A stretch of 64,000 nt of DNA from Clostridia bacterium. GTDB taxonomy: Bacteria > Bacillota > Clostridia > Oscillospirales > Acutalibacteraceae. The notes beneath the pieces are model-generated. The model was not told the DNA's origin, did no database searches, and saw only the letters and a program-made list of their open reading frames with translations. Both the position numbers and the translations under genes were made by a program. Positions within the stretch are counted from its first letter, which is position 1; each line of letters begins with the position of its first letter. Of this stretch, positions 52,518 through 60,217 are shown in pieces. Location of the stretch: contig JAFYUI010000006.1 of NCBI GenBank assembly GCA_017549565.1, forward strand, positions 1 to 64,000, read 5' to 3'.

Positions 52518-52985
52518 TTATTTATCTTTTCTCATTTCAGCAAGAATTTCGGTTAAAAGCTCTTCTGTTGTGGGGGCTTTTGGCTCCTCTACAACAACTT
52601 CTTCCTCTTTCTTTTTCTTTGCTTCTGCCAATGCTTTTGCCTTTGCCATAATTTTAATAATTAAAAATACAATAAAAGCAATAATAAGGAAATCAATAAT
52701 TGTAACAAGCAATGTACCGATGCCAATTACAACTGCGGGCTGCGTAACCTCGCCCGATACTGCATCAACAACCTCTTCAACCAATGTAATATTGATTTGA
52801 CTTAAATCGATATCGCCGATAAGCCAACCAATAAACGGCATTACAACATCATTTACAAGACTTGTGGTAATTTTTCCGAATGAGGTTGCGATAATAACAC
52901 CGATTGCCATATCGATTACATTACCGCGCATAATAAAATCGCGAAATTCGGTTATAAATCCTTTACTTTTTGACTTCAAGCTCAT
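52518..52985 (-). CDS. mscL: Large-conductance mechanosensitive channel MscL
   Basis: 155 residues. N-terminal FRDFIMRGNVIDMAIGVIIATSFGKI with the pore-lining helix and C-terminal TEELLTEILAEMRK match MscL. Two membrane helices and a charged cytoplasmic bundle. It opens under membrane tension to release solutes in hypo-osmotic shock. Start site AAGGGGA. Confidence 0.96.
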   Translation of the reverse strand: MSLKSKSKGFITEFRDFIMRGNVIDMAIGVIIATSFGKITTSLVNDVVMPFIGWLIGDIDLSQINITLVEEVVDAVSGEVTQPAVVIGIGTLLVTIIDFLIIAFIVFLIIKIMAKAKALAEAKKKKEEEVVVEEPKAPTTEELLTEILAEMRKDK

Positions 52986-53006
52986 TTTAACAATCCCCTT
53001 ATTTTT

Positions 53007-53714
53007 TTAATTTTCGCTGTAAATTACGGTTACATCGTTGTGTAACTGAAGAATTGAAGCGGGCACTTCGGGTGTAATGGGACCAAAAAATGCCTTTTCA
53101 ACGATTTCCTTTTTGTTGGCGCCATTTGCAACCAATAAAACCTTTTTAGCCGACATAATGCCGCCCATACCCATTGTAATAGCGGTCTTTGGAACATCAT
53201 CAATGCTTTCAAAGAAACGAGCATTTGCAACAATGGTAGACTCGTCCAAAACAACACGATGGGTTTCTTTGGTGAAATATTTATCGGGCTCGTTAAAGCC
53301 GATATGACCATCTAAACCGATACCCAAAAGCTGAATATCAATTCCCATTTCATAAATGCGGTCATCATATGCTTTGCATTCAGCAGGGATATCAGTCGCC
53401 TTGCCGTTTGGTACAAAGGTTTTTGACTTATCAATATTTACGTGGTTGAAAAGATTATCGTTCATAAAATAACGATAGCTTTGGTCATGCTCACCATCAA
53501 GGCCTTCATATTCATCAAGATTGATTGAAGTTGCCTTTGAAAAGTCAAGCTCGCCCTTCTTGTTCATTTCGATAAGCTTTTTGTAAGTGCCAACAGGTGA
53601 AGAGCCAGTTGCCAAGCCAAGCACACAGTCGGGCTTTGCTTTAATTACATTTGCAATAATTTCAGCGGCTTTTTCGCTTAAAATGTCATAATTTTCTACT
53701 TTAATAAAATTCAT
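53007..53714 (-). CDS. nagB: Glucosamine-6-phosphate deaminase
   Basis: 235 residues. Signatures GLATGSSPVGTYK, SINLDEYEGL and GIGLDGHIGFNEP are intact. It converts GlcN-6-P to fructose-6-P and ammonia. The short length lacks the allosteric C-terminal extension of the E. coli enzyme and matches the Firmicutes form. No nagA is adjacent; the two upstream genes are a sugar nucleotidyltransferase and a hexosamine-1-kinase-like protein. Confidence 0.95.
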   Translation of the reverse strand: MNFIKVENYDILSEKAAEIIANVIKAKPDCVLGLATGSSPVGTYKKLIEMNKKGELDFSKATSINLDEYEGLDGEHDQSYRYFMNDNLFNHVNIDKSKTFVPNGKATDIPAECKAYDDRIYEMGIDIQLLGIGLDGHIGFNEPDKYFTKETHRVVLDESTIVANARFFESIDDVPKTAITMGMGGIMSAKKVLLVANGANKKEIVEKAFFGPITPEVPASILQLHNDVTVIYSEN

Positions 53715-53732
53715 AAAAACACCTCGTAAAAA

Positions 53733-54614
53733 TTATATACCGTTATATAGCCCGTTATTCATCATATCAGAAATAGCTTTCACAACCATCTCTTTATCTT
53801 CCTTATAGGTAACACCGTACCATTTATCCTCGGCCACCAAAACACGAACTTGCTTTTCGCCATTTTCAATAAGAGAAGAAACCACGCTTGGTAGGTAATA
53901 CTCAGATTTTGGAACATTGATTTTTTCTTGTAAAAACGCCTTAAAGCCATCTTCAATATATCCAAATAAGTCCGGTCCAAAACCCCAAAGGTTCATTGAA
54001 ACAACACTGTCGGGCGAAAGAGGTACCCAGGTTTCACCATCATCTTCGGTGTATTTACAGTCCATAATTTTTGTTCTTTCGGTAACAGATGTTAAGATAC
54101 CGTTTTCAATTTCGCAAATACCACGCGAAACATGGCCGTTTTCGGTTAAAGTATTAACTAATCTAAAACCAACCATTGCATAATCGTTGCTGTCTTCCCT
54201 TAAAAAGTCAGCGATTTTTTGAAAGGCACTTCTGCCATAAAAATCGTCAGCATTTATAACTGCAAATGGTTCTTTGACAATATCCTTACATGCCAAAACC
54301 GCCTGTGCTGTTCCCCACGGTTTCACGCGGTCAGCAGGGCAAGTAAAGCCATCAGGCAAATTTGCAACCTCTTGAAAAGCATATTCAACCTTAACCTTTT
54401 TCGAAATACGGTCACCAACAAACTTTTTAAAGTCGGCCTCAATTTCGTGCTTAATTACAAAAACAATTTTTGTAAACCCGGCTTTTATAGCATCATAAGC
54501 CGAAAAATCAAGAATAACCTCATTATTAGGGCCAATGGGCTCAATTTGCTTTAAACCGCCAAAGCGACTTCCCATACCTGCCGCCATAACTACTAAAGTA
54601 ATATCTTTTGCCAT
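53733..54614 (-). CDS. Sugar-1-phosphate nucleotidyltransferase
   Basis: 293 residues from ATG 54614 (AAGGAGTG; an upstream GTG lies inside the site). GT-A fold with LVVMAAGMGSRFGGLKQ and the metal motif VINADDFYGRSAFQ. Similar to UTP- or dTTP-utilising pyrophosphorylases but distinct from GalU/GlmU. With the kinase encoded just upstream it could charge a hexosamine-1-phosphate to its UDP sugar; this specificity is inference from context. Confidence 0.82.
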   Translation of the reverse strand: MAKDITLVVMAAGMGSRFGGLKQIEPIGPNNEVILDFSAYDAIKAGFTKIVFVIKHEIEADFKKFVGDRISKKVKVEYAFQEVANLPDGFTCPADRVKPWGTAQAVLACKDIVKEPFAVINADDFYGRSAFQKIADFLREDSNDYAMVGFRLVNTLTENGHVSRGICEIENGILTSVTERTKIMDCKYTEDDGETWVPLSPDSVVSMNLWGFGPDLFGYIEDGFKAFLQEKINVPKSEYYLPSVVSSLIENGEKQVRVLVAEDKWYGVTYKEDKEMVVKAISDMMNNGLYNGI

Positions 54615-54638
54615 ATAAAACACTCCTTAAAAGTGATA

Positions 54639-55733
54639 TTATGCTTCCAAATTTTCTATAATGTTCTTAATAATCAATTCAAGCTCGTCCCACTTGCGCT
54701 CGATATCCTTTGCAAGTTGCAGCTGACAGCGGGTGCGAACAAGATTATGCTTTGGATATGTACATCTGAAATATTTATCGCCCGTAATATAATCATCCAA
54801 AAATCTTGCCGCAAGCTCAATAGTTATTGAAAAGGTTGCCTTAACAAGATTTTCAATTTCAACAGGTTTAAGTGATTTATGTGTTTCTGAAATAAAGCCC
54901 TTTGCAAATGCGGCAAATTTTTCAGTATCAAAAGATACTTTTGAAAGATGCGGCTCATCCTCAGTAGAAGTGTTTGCAATAAAACGAACTGCATCACCAA
55001 AGTCATACATTGACATACCCGGCATAATTGTATCAAGGTCGATAACAACAATTGGCTCTTTGGTCTTTTTATCAAAAAGTACATTATTACATTTTGTATC
55101 ATTGTGGGTTACTCTTTTGGGAATTTCACCATTAGCGTACATCACACTTAATTCGGCCGCTTTTTCGCGAACAGAAGCGATATATTCAATTTCTTTTTTA
55201 ACTTCGAGCACACGACCGCAAGAGTCAGCTTCTATATGCTCAAAAAGTGTATCGAGTCGCTTTTTAGTATTGTGAAAATTAGGAATAGTTTCATAAAGTA
55301 CTGTGCCGTCAAAGTCAGAAAGCTGGGTTTGAAAAGTACCAAAAGCTTTGCCGGTTGCTTCGATAACCCTGATATCATCACAAGTATTAAAGGTGACCGA
55401 ATCCACAAAATTAACCACACGCCAGAAAGCATTTTCATCATAAATAAAATAATTTAGTCCTTCATCGGTGTGGTGGAAGTGCAAAGCAATTTGATTCGGA
55501 TTTTTTTCGCGTATAAAGGTTGTTACATGGTCGATATTTTCCATAATCTGAACAGGATTTTTAAACACATGAATATTCACCCTTTGAAAAAGGTAAGATT
55601 TAAGCGTTTCATCCGGATTTTTATATGTAACCTTATATGTGGCATTAATATTGCCCATTGTAATTGCTTCAAAAGAATATATTTCGCCAACAAGTCTGAA
55701 CTTCTGCCCAATTGTATTTAGTGTGTTAAGCAT
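54639..55733 (-). CDS. Aminoglycoside-phosphotransferase-fold sugar kinase, N-acetylhexosamine-1-kinase-like
   Basis: 364 residues, APH kinase fold. Brenner motif VTHNDTKCNNVLFD and the metal Asp in VIDLDTIMPG are intact. The layout and the early VNIHVFKNP/FVDSVTFNTC segments resemble bifidobacterial NahK, which phosphorylates GlcNAc/GalNAc at C1. First gene of a three-gene run with a nucleotidyltransferase and nagB, consistent with hexosamine salvage. Other APH-type kinases (choline, methylthioribose) are less likely in this context. Confidence 0.8.
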   Translation of the reverse strand: MLNTLNTIGQKFRLVGEIYSFEAITMGNINATYKVTYKNPDETLKSYLFQRVNIHVFKNPVQIMENIDHVTTFIREKNPNQIALHFHHTDEGLNYFIYDENAFWRVVNFVDSVTFNTCDDIRVIEATGKAFGTFQTQLSDFDGTVLYETIPNFHNTKKRLDTLFEHIEADSCGRVLEVKKEIEYIASVREKAAELSVMYANGEIPKRVTHNDTKCNNVLFDKKTKEPIVVIDLDTIMPGMSMYDFGDAVRFIANTSTEDEPHLSKVSFDTEKFAAFAKGFISETHKSLKPVEIENLVKATFSITIELAARFLDDYITGDKYFRCTYPKHNLVRTRCQLQLAKDIERKWDELELIIKNIIENLEA

Positions 55734-55797
55734 AATTTTTGACTCCTTGAAATTTGATAATCATAAAATTTTAAAAACAAAGTCACGCTTATAGTTT

Positions 55798-55826
55798 ATT
55801 ATACCACTATTTTAACATATTGTCTA
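55798..55826 (-). promoter_or_regulatory. Promoter of the hexosamine operon
   Basis: Minus strand TAGACA, 17-bp spacer, TATAAT, ~65 bp before the kinase start. Confidence 0.65.
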
Positions 55827-55929
55827 TATAAAAATTTTACTTTATTCGCAATTTTTACCTTTAATAAAATCAAAAGCATATCATAAAATAATACTGCAAA
55901 CGCAAAAATTTTATAGGAGAGAAATTAAA

Positions 55930-56175
55930 ATGGCTAAACATGTAGTACCTGAGGCAAAAGATGCACTCAACCGTTTTAAGATGGAAGCTGCTAACGAAGT
56001 TGGCGTTAACTTAAAGCAGGGTTACAACGGCGACCTCACCGCTAAACAAGCTGGTTCTATCGGCGGTCAGATGGTTAAAAAGATGACTACCATACGAACC
56101 TTGACTTTCGAACGTGCAAGCCGTATTACATACAATCACAAGATTGCTATTACATACGAGGCTTCACTATCGTAA
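55930..56175 (+). CDS. Alpha/beta-type small acid-soluble spore protein with an internal insertion
   Basis: 81 residues. Residues 1-52 (MAKHVVPEAKDALNRFKMEA..., ...GGQMVKK) match alpha/beta SASPs, which saturate spore DNA and protect it. Normal family members end about ten residues after the KKM motif; here ~22 residues (53-74, basic and hydrophobic) intervene before a normal-looking end TYEASLS. The inserted DNA carries near-repeats (ATTACATAC at 56117-56125 and 56149-56157). The frame is kept, but the C-terminal DNA-binding helix would be interrupted. Confidence 0.85.
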   Translation: MAKHVVPEAKDALNRFKMEAANEVGVNLKQGYNGDLTAKQAGSIGGQMVKKMTTIRTLTFERASRITYNHKIAITYEASLS

Positions 56176-56192
56176 ATATATTTTGCTAATAC

Positions 56193-56228
56193 AAAGAACA
56201 GGCGCGGAAAATCCGTGCCTGTTCTTTT
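56193..56228 (+). terminator. Bidirectional intrinsic terminator
   Basis: Stem AAAGAACAGGC / GCCTGTTCTTT with inner GGA/TCC pairing, T run TTTT; between the SASP gene and the convergent zinc-ribbon gene. Confidence 0.88.
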
Positions 56229-56237
56229 GCTTTAAAT

Positions 56238-57281
56238 TTAAACTATTTTCTTACCATCAAAAGTCATTGAAATTACTTTACCTGTTCCGTCTTTCCACTC
56301 ATAAGTGATTGTAAAATCACTTCTTATCATTGCCCCAAATCCATTTTGAGAGTCAACATACGATGATACAGTAAACTTATTTCCGTCTTTTGAAATACTC
56401 CAATCCTCAAATGGTGAAAGGAATGAACCAGGGAATTTTGCGGTTGACGGAGCTTTTAGGACTGCTTTAACGTGTTCTTCTGCCCACATTTTGATTTGGG
56501 TTTTTTCTTCAGTGGTAATAAGACGGTTTTTTAAATCCTCAACTTTTTTACCATTTTCGTAAAACTTTATGGTTCCACTATTTATAGAATTTACAGTTCC
56601 GTCTTGATTAAAATAAACTAAAAAGTTATAACCGCTAAAATCAAACGAACATCTTTTTCCATTAGCCCAATCATTCTTTGCTGTTATATTTGAAATTTTT
56701 CCGTACTCAATATCAATTACTTTACAAGCGTTAATCATATTTTCAAATGCTTCTACGGAAACGCCTGCTTTTTTAGCGTTTTCAGCTTTTTTAGCGTTGA
56801 GTTTTTCTTGTTCCTTTTTTAATTTTTCTTCTTCTTCCTTGGCTTTTTTCTCTGCCTCTATTTTAGCAACTTCGGTATCCACAGTTTTCTTCTGCTCATT
56901 GATTTCATCTATGTACTCTGATTCAGGATAATCTCTCAAGAAATCCTCAATTAAATCTTGAGCTTCCTCAAAATCTTTGTTTTCAATGGTGGTAATAATT
57001 GTTTCATAATTTGTTTTTTCAATATTTGCATCTGAAGCGGCACCAATTATTCCAAACAATATAGTAACGATGATTACAGCCACCGATAAAATCAATTTTG
57101 TTTTTTTAGAGAATTTTTTACTTTTAACTATGGTTATAATTGCCATAATGGGCAAAAAGGCAATCCACAAAAACACAATAAGTCCCGTTGGTAATTTTGG
57201 TTTTTCATTTACCATTTTTCCACAGTGAACACACAATACCGCCTTATCATCAATTTCTTTTCCGCAATGCTTACAAATCAT
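56238..57281 (-). CDS. Zinc-ribbon, membrane-anchored protein of unknown function
   Basis: 347 residues from ATG 57281 (GGAGGAAAAG). An N-terminal zinc ribbon (CKHCGKEIDDKAVLCVHCG), two membrane helices (about 29-50 and 60-80), a helical region with tetratrico-like sequence (about 92-120), a charged coiled coil (~125-170, AEKKAKEEEEKLKKE) and a C-terminal beta-rich domain (~180-347). Such layouts occur in Firmicutes near phage and mobile genes. It may belong to the mobile element to its right or be the host gene at its edge. Confidence 0.8.
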   Translation of the reverse strand: MICKHCGKEIDDKAVLCVHCGKMVNEKPKLPTGLIVFLWIAFLPIMAIITIVKSKKFSKKTKLILSVAVIIVTILFGIIGAASDANIEKTNYETIITTIENKDFEEAQDLIEDFLRDYPESEYIDEINEQKKTVDTEVAKIEAEKKAKEEEEKLKKEQEKLNAKKAENAKKAGVSVEAFENMINACKVIDIEYGKISNITAKNDWANGKRCSFDFSGYNFLVYFNQDGTVNSINSGTIKFYENGKKVEDLKNRLITTEEKTQIKMWAEEHVKAVLKAPSTAKFPGSFLSPFEDWSISKDGNKFTVSSYVDSQNGFGAMIRSDFTITYEWKDGTGKVISMTFDGKKIV

Positions 57282-57562
57282 TTCTTTTCCTCCTCGAAAA
57301 ATTAAAAAAAGTGTGTGCAACACGAAGTCGCACACACCGAAAAATGCTCGACTCCGATTTGCTACCACACAAAACTCCACACTCCACACAGAAATGCGAA
57401 ATAAGAAGTCAGCACTTTTACCGAAGTAAAATGCCCACTTCTGTGCGGAAAAATACATTTTAGAGTTTTATGTGGTGAACACATTATAACACATATCGCC
57501 TTTAATGTAAAGGTAATTACGAAAATATTAAAATAATGTGTTGATACCCCTTGGCCGCCGCC

Positions 57563-57599
57563 CCCAATAACTAATGGCTCTGCCGTTAGTGATATTGGG
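57563..57599. other. Candidate origin of transfer (inverted repeat)
   Basis: CCCAATAACTAATGGC (57563-57578) opposite GCCGTTAGTGATATTGGG (57582-57599), 3-nt loop, ~70 bp upstream of a MobV relaxase gene. MobV relaxases nick at or beside such repeats next to their own gene. Functional role is inference. Confidence 0.5.
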
Positions 57600-57602
57600 T
57601 TA

Positions 57603-57639
57603 TTGACATTGTCAAGCCCCCGTTTTAATCATCTATAAT
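57603..57639 (+). promoter_or_regulatory. Relaxase promoter with palindromic operator
   Basis: Perfect palindrome TTGACA-T-TGTCAA (57603-57615) overlaps the likely -35 (TTGTCA, 57609-57614); TATAAT at 57634-57639, spacer 19. The palindrome suggests autoregulation. Confidence 0.55.
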
Positions 57640-57670
57640 ATCAGCAAACACGCCAAAGGGGGCAATGACA

Positions 57671-58957
57671 ATGGAAAATAACGTAACAATATCAACACAC
57701 AACGGCAGTCAAGTGGCACGTCAACACAATCTGCGAAATCCAAAGGTTATCGCAAAGGAAGACCACATTGACCCGAACGGTCATTTTGAGGTGTGGTTGG
57801 ATGAAGATCCAAGAAACGCCTACGAAAGACTATTCGGGAAATCCGTCGAAGAATATAACGAAAGGCAGACACGTGAAGACCGCAAAATCACTGACTATTA
57901 CAAGCAAATTTGTGAAGATAAAAAGAAAAAGCCCGTTTATGAGCTTATTATTGGTATCTATGGCAAGAAAGCAGACGGCACACCTATTTGCAGTAAGAAT
58001 GACGGCAAAAGAATTTTACGAGCATTTGTCGAGGATTGGGAAAGAAGAAATCCGCAGTTGAAACTTTGCGGTCTGTATTATCATTGTGACGAATCTGTAG
58101 GTGTAAACGGCTCACAGGTCGGACACGTTCATATTGATTATATCCCTGTCGGTGACGGATTCACTCGTGGTATGGGTATGCAAAGTTCTTTATCCCGTGC
58201 TTTAGAGCAACAGGGTTTTGAATCGCAAGGGTTAAACAATACCGCCCAAATGCAATGGGAGAGCAGAGAAAATCAGTTTTTGGCAACACTTTGCACACAT
58301 GCAGGTTTTGAGGTTATTCGTGGCAACGGAAACAAAGAGCATTTAGACACCGCCACCTATAAAAAGGTTAAAGAACTTGAAGATTTAGAAAAAAGAGAAG
58401 CAGCATTAGTTCAGAGCATTGCCGAAAAAGAGCAAGAATATCTTGAACTCCAAGACGATTTCGAAACCCTAAAGGCCAAAAAGAGCCTATCACAATCGGT
58501 TTTAGAGGCTTGTGTCGAAACCGACTTAAATATTGAAGCTAAAATTATTCCTGCAAAGAAGAATCCCATCACAAAGCAAGAAACGCCCGAACTTGTTTTA
58601 CTGAAAAAATCCGATTATGATTTAATGAACAAAAGAATAGGCATAACGGATTGGATTATAAAAGCATTGAAAGAACTTAAGCACACGGGTGAAAAATTAA
58701 CCCGTGAACTCAATCAGCGCCGTAGGGTTGCAGAGTTGCAAGAACGGGCAAATTCTGCCGAAATAGAAGCCCGTGCCGCCGAAGTGGAACTTGCAAACGC
58801 CAAAGCCGAAATTGCCGATTTGCAACAACAAGCGTGGGAACAGCAAGAATGGATGGAAAGCCAAGTCACCCGAAGTGGCAAAAGCATTTGGGAGTTTTTT
58901 ATGGATTTCATTACCAAACAACACGAACGTGAATATTTTGAACGTGACGAACGATAA
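57671..58957 (+). CDS. MobV-family relaxase / plasmid mobilization protein
   Basis: 428 residues from ATG 57671, better spaced from AAAGGGGG than ATG 57665. The relaxase domain (about 1-225) carries LYYHCDES, then GHVHIDYIPV, the HxDE and HxHxD metal/nucleophile patterns of MobV (Pre/Mob) relaxases. The C-terminal half is coiled coil (~230-410). It nicks oriT and pilots DNA during mobilization by a co-resident conjugative element. No type IV secretion genes are present, so the element can only be mobilized by another. Confidence 0.85.
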   Translation: MENNVTISTHNGSQVARQHNLRNPKVIAKEDHIDPNGHFEVWLDEDPRNAYERLFGKSVEEYNERQTREDRKITDYYKQICEDKKKKPVYELIIGIYGKKADGTPICSKNDGKRILRAFVEDWERRNPQLKLCGLYYHCDESVGVNGSQVGHVHIDYIPVGDGFTRGMGMQSSLSRALEQQGFESQGLNNTAQMQWESRENQFLATLCTHAGFEVIRGNGNKEHLDTATYKKVKELEDLEKREAALVQSIAEKEQEYLELQDDFETLKAKKSLSQSVLEACVETDLNIEAKIIPAKKNPITKQETPELVLLKKSDYDLMNKRIGITDWIIKALKELKHTGEKLTRELNQRRRVAELQERANSAEIEARAAEVELANAKAEIADLQQQAWEQQEWMESQVTRSGKSIWEFFMDFITKQHEREYFERDER

Positions 58958-58995
58958 AAAATCAGGTGTATCTCTCAAGGTACACCTGATTTTTT
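58956..58995 (+). terminator. Bidirectional intrinsic terminator
   Basis: 14-bp perfect stem AAAAATCAGGTGTA / TACACCTGATTTTT. It ends the relaxase gene on the plus strand; on the minus strand it is followed by TTTTTTATCG and would end any transcript from the structured region to its right. Confidence 0.9.
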
Positions 58996-58999
58996 ATGT

Positions 59000-59780
59000 T
59001 TTGGGACAGTTATGTGGGTAAAATTTGGGACACGGGTGTGGTGGGAAACACACGTAATTTCACTTGTTTGACCTTGCAACACCCCGTTTAGCAGAAGAAT
59101 GGACATACTGCTCCCTTGTAACCTCAAGGAAGCAGTACAAAAACGAAGTGTCACCCCATGTTCCCTTCATCCCCCGTGCGTCTATTTAGCGTGTCTTGTA
59201 CGCGAACAACTTCACAGGATTTTGCCTCTCACTACCGCCCACGTGCCTTTCGACACGTGGCGTAAGTCTTTTTACAATCGTCCGTCTGATTGCTGCTTTC
59301 GCTTAACTTACTTTGTCGCACTGCTTATGCCTATCACATACGACTTGCGCACCCGAGAGCGTTGGAATGGCTACCATGGCAACTCTACTATACGACAGTC
59401 CAGTCCGCCGTATAGATTTGTCAATCGGGTTTCGACCTTTATGGATACCGTTATTTAGACTTTCACTCTGTCCATTTCAAGACAGTATGTATGATTTGTC
59501 CCCTTTTCATACTGACACACCATGTGAACCACACTTTCAGGGTACGGAGAGGAGTACCCAAGGGCATGAGGCTGTTTTTGCATCGGAGCCTACCCTAACA
59601 GTTTATAGAGATGTTGCACGCTCTTTAACGGGACAAGGGTTACTATTTGTATTTAGAATTTCCTCAAGCAACACAATGACAAAATTAAAAAGCATTGCAA
59701 CCTCGCCTCAATATTACAATCATCAAATATACGTCCCGACGAGTTAGGTTTAAGTGTTAAGCCCAATTCCTTTCAAAACA
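59000..59780 (-). ncRNA. Candidate large structured non-coding RNA in the mobile element
   Basis: ~750 bp without a convincing gene on either strand, richer in G+C than its neighbours, packed with hairpins. Several stems pair better on the minus strand, where mismatches of the plus strand become G-U wobbles: 59106-59137 (13-bp stem), 59249-59270 (GAAA tetraloop closed by C-G), 59389-59416 (two wobbles), 59469-59486, 59560-59595. Two further stems (59187-59203, 59277-59294) mildly favour plus. A good terminator lies at the minus-strand 3' side. Family unknown; no promoter was identified with confidence. Confidence 0.45.
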
Positions 59781-59945
59781 TAAATACATGTCCCCGATAT
59801 TCAGTTGTGATCTTAAGATAGACGACCTTAAGTACCCCTTTTAAGCCCGTACATTTTGCCCGTTTTTGACTATATTATTTTCCCATTTAAAACTGAATAC
59901 TTTTCCGTTTTCTTTGGAATAATATTGTTGAAAGGGTTTAACTCT
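59781..59945. other. AT-rich intergenic stretch
   Basis: Contains a palindrome ATCTTAAGAT (59810-59819) repeated in part as CTTAAG at 59827-59832, and the ribosome site of the small gene that follows. No gene is supported. Confidence 0.5.
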
Positions 59946-60101
59946 ATGAATAACGTAAAATCGAATAAAAACACCAAAACTGAATACGAAAGGCTTTGGC
60001 TCAAATACTTCAATGACACCTTACTTGCAAAAGGTATCATTTCGGAAGAAGACTTCCGAAAAATGAATACCAAAATAATTGCCTATAAAGGCAACGCCTA
60101 A
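59946..60101 (+). CDS. Small conserved protein upstream of the serine recombinase
   Basis: 51 residues, charged and helical (KTEYERLWLKYFNDTLLAKG, ISEEDFRKMNTKI). GAAAGGG precedes the ATG 59946 by 9 nt; an earlier in-frame start has no ribosome site. SHOCT-like short helices of this type (LLAKGIISEEDF) often accompany recombinases of mobile elements in Clostridia. It might be a small accessory of excision or regulation. Function unknown. Confidence 0.7.
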   Translation: MNNVKSNKNTKTEYERLWLKYFNDTLLAKGIISEEDFRKMNTKIIAYKGNA

Positions 60102-60150
60102 AGCCTTGTAAAACCGCCTCTCTTTTTGAGAGGTATTTTTCTTATATGTA

Positions 60151-60198
60151 TTGACTTCGTTTATCATTTATAGTATAATACCAATAATGATAAACGAA
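60151..60198 (+). promoter_or_regulatory. Recombinase promoter flanked by a perfect 13-bp inverted repeat
   Basis: TTGACT (60151-60156), 17-bp spacer, TATAAT (60174-60179). TTCGTTTATCATT (60156-60168) and AATGATAAACGAA (60186-60198) form a perfect inverted repeat around the -10 box, a likely operator or recombinase binding site. Confidence 0.8.
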
Positions 60199-60217
60199 CT
60201 TTTTAAGGAGAGTTAAA

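Larger units (their letters stand above)
57282..57670. other. Non-coding structured region of the mobile element, candidate oriT
   Basis: No gene seen. From left: hairpin GTGTGTGC-N11-GCACACAC (57311-57337); inverted segments AGAAGT (57404-57409) / ACTTCT (57437-57442) and CACAGAA / TTCTGTG; then an imperfect long inverted repeat 57563-57599 and a perfect palindrome 57603-57615. Its base composition is unlike the flanking host genes. Confidence 0.6.

Noticed and set aside
59099..59747. Two plus-strand ORFs of 119 and 144 codons
   Set aside because: They overlap in different frames, have no ribosome sites, unusual Ser/Cys/His-rich composition and cover the hairpin-rich region; most likely chance ORFs.
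59041..59750. Remnant of a group II intron on the plus strand
   Set aside because: Short stretches (CAATCGGGT, GGGTACGGAG) recall domain I and III of the Ll.LtrB intron, but no domain V, no reverse transcriptase gene and no convincing GUGYG boundary were found, and hairpin wobbles favour the minus strand.
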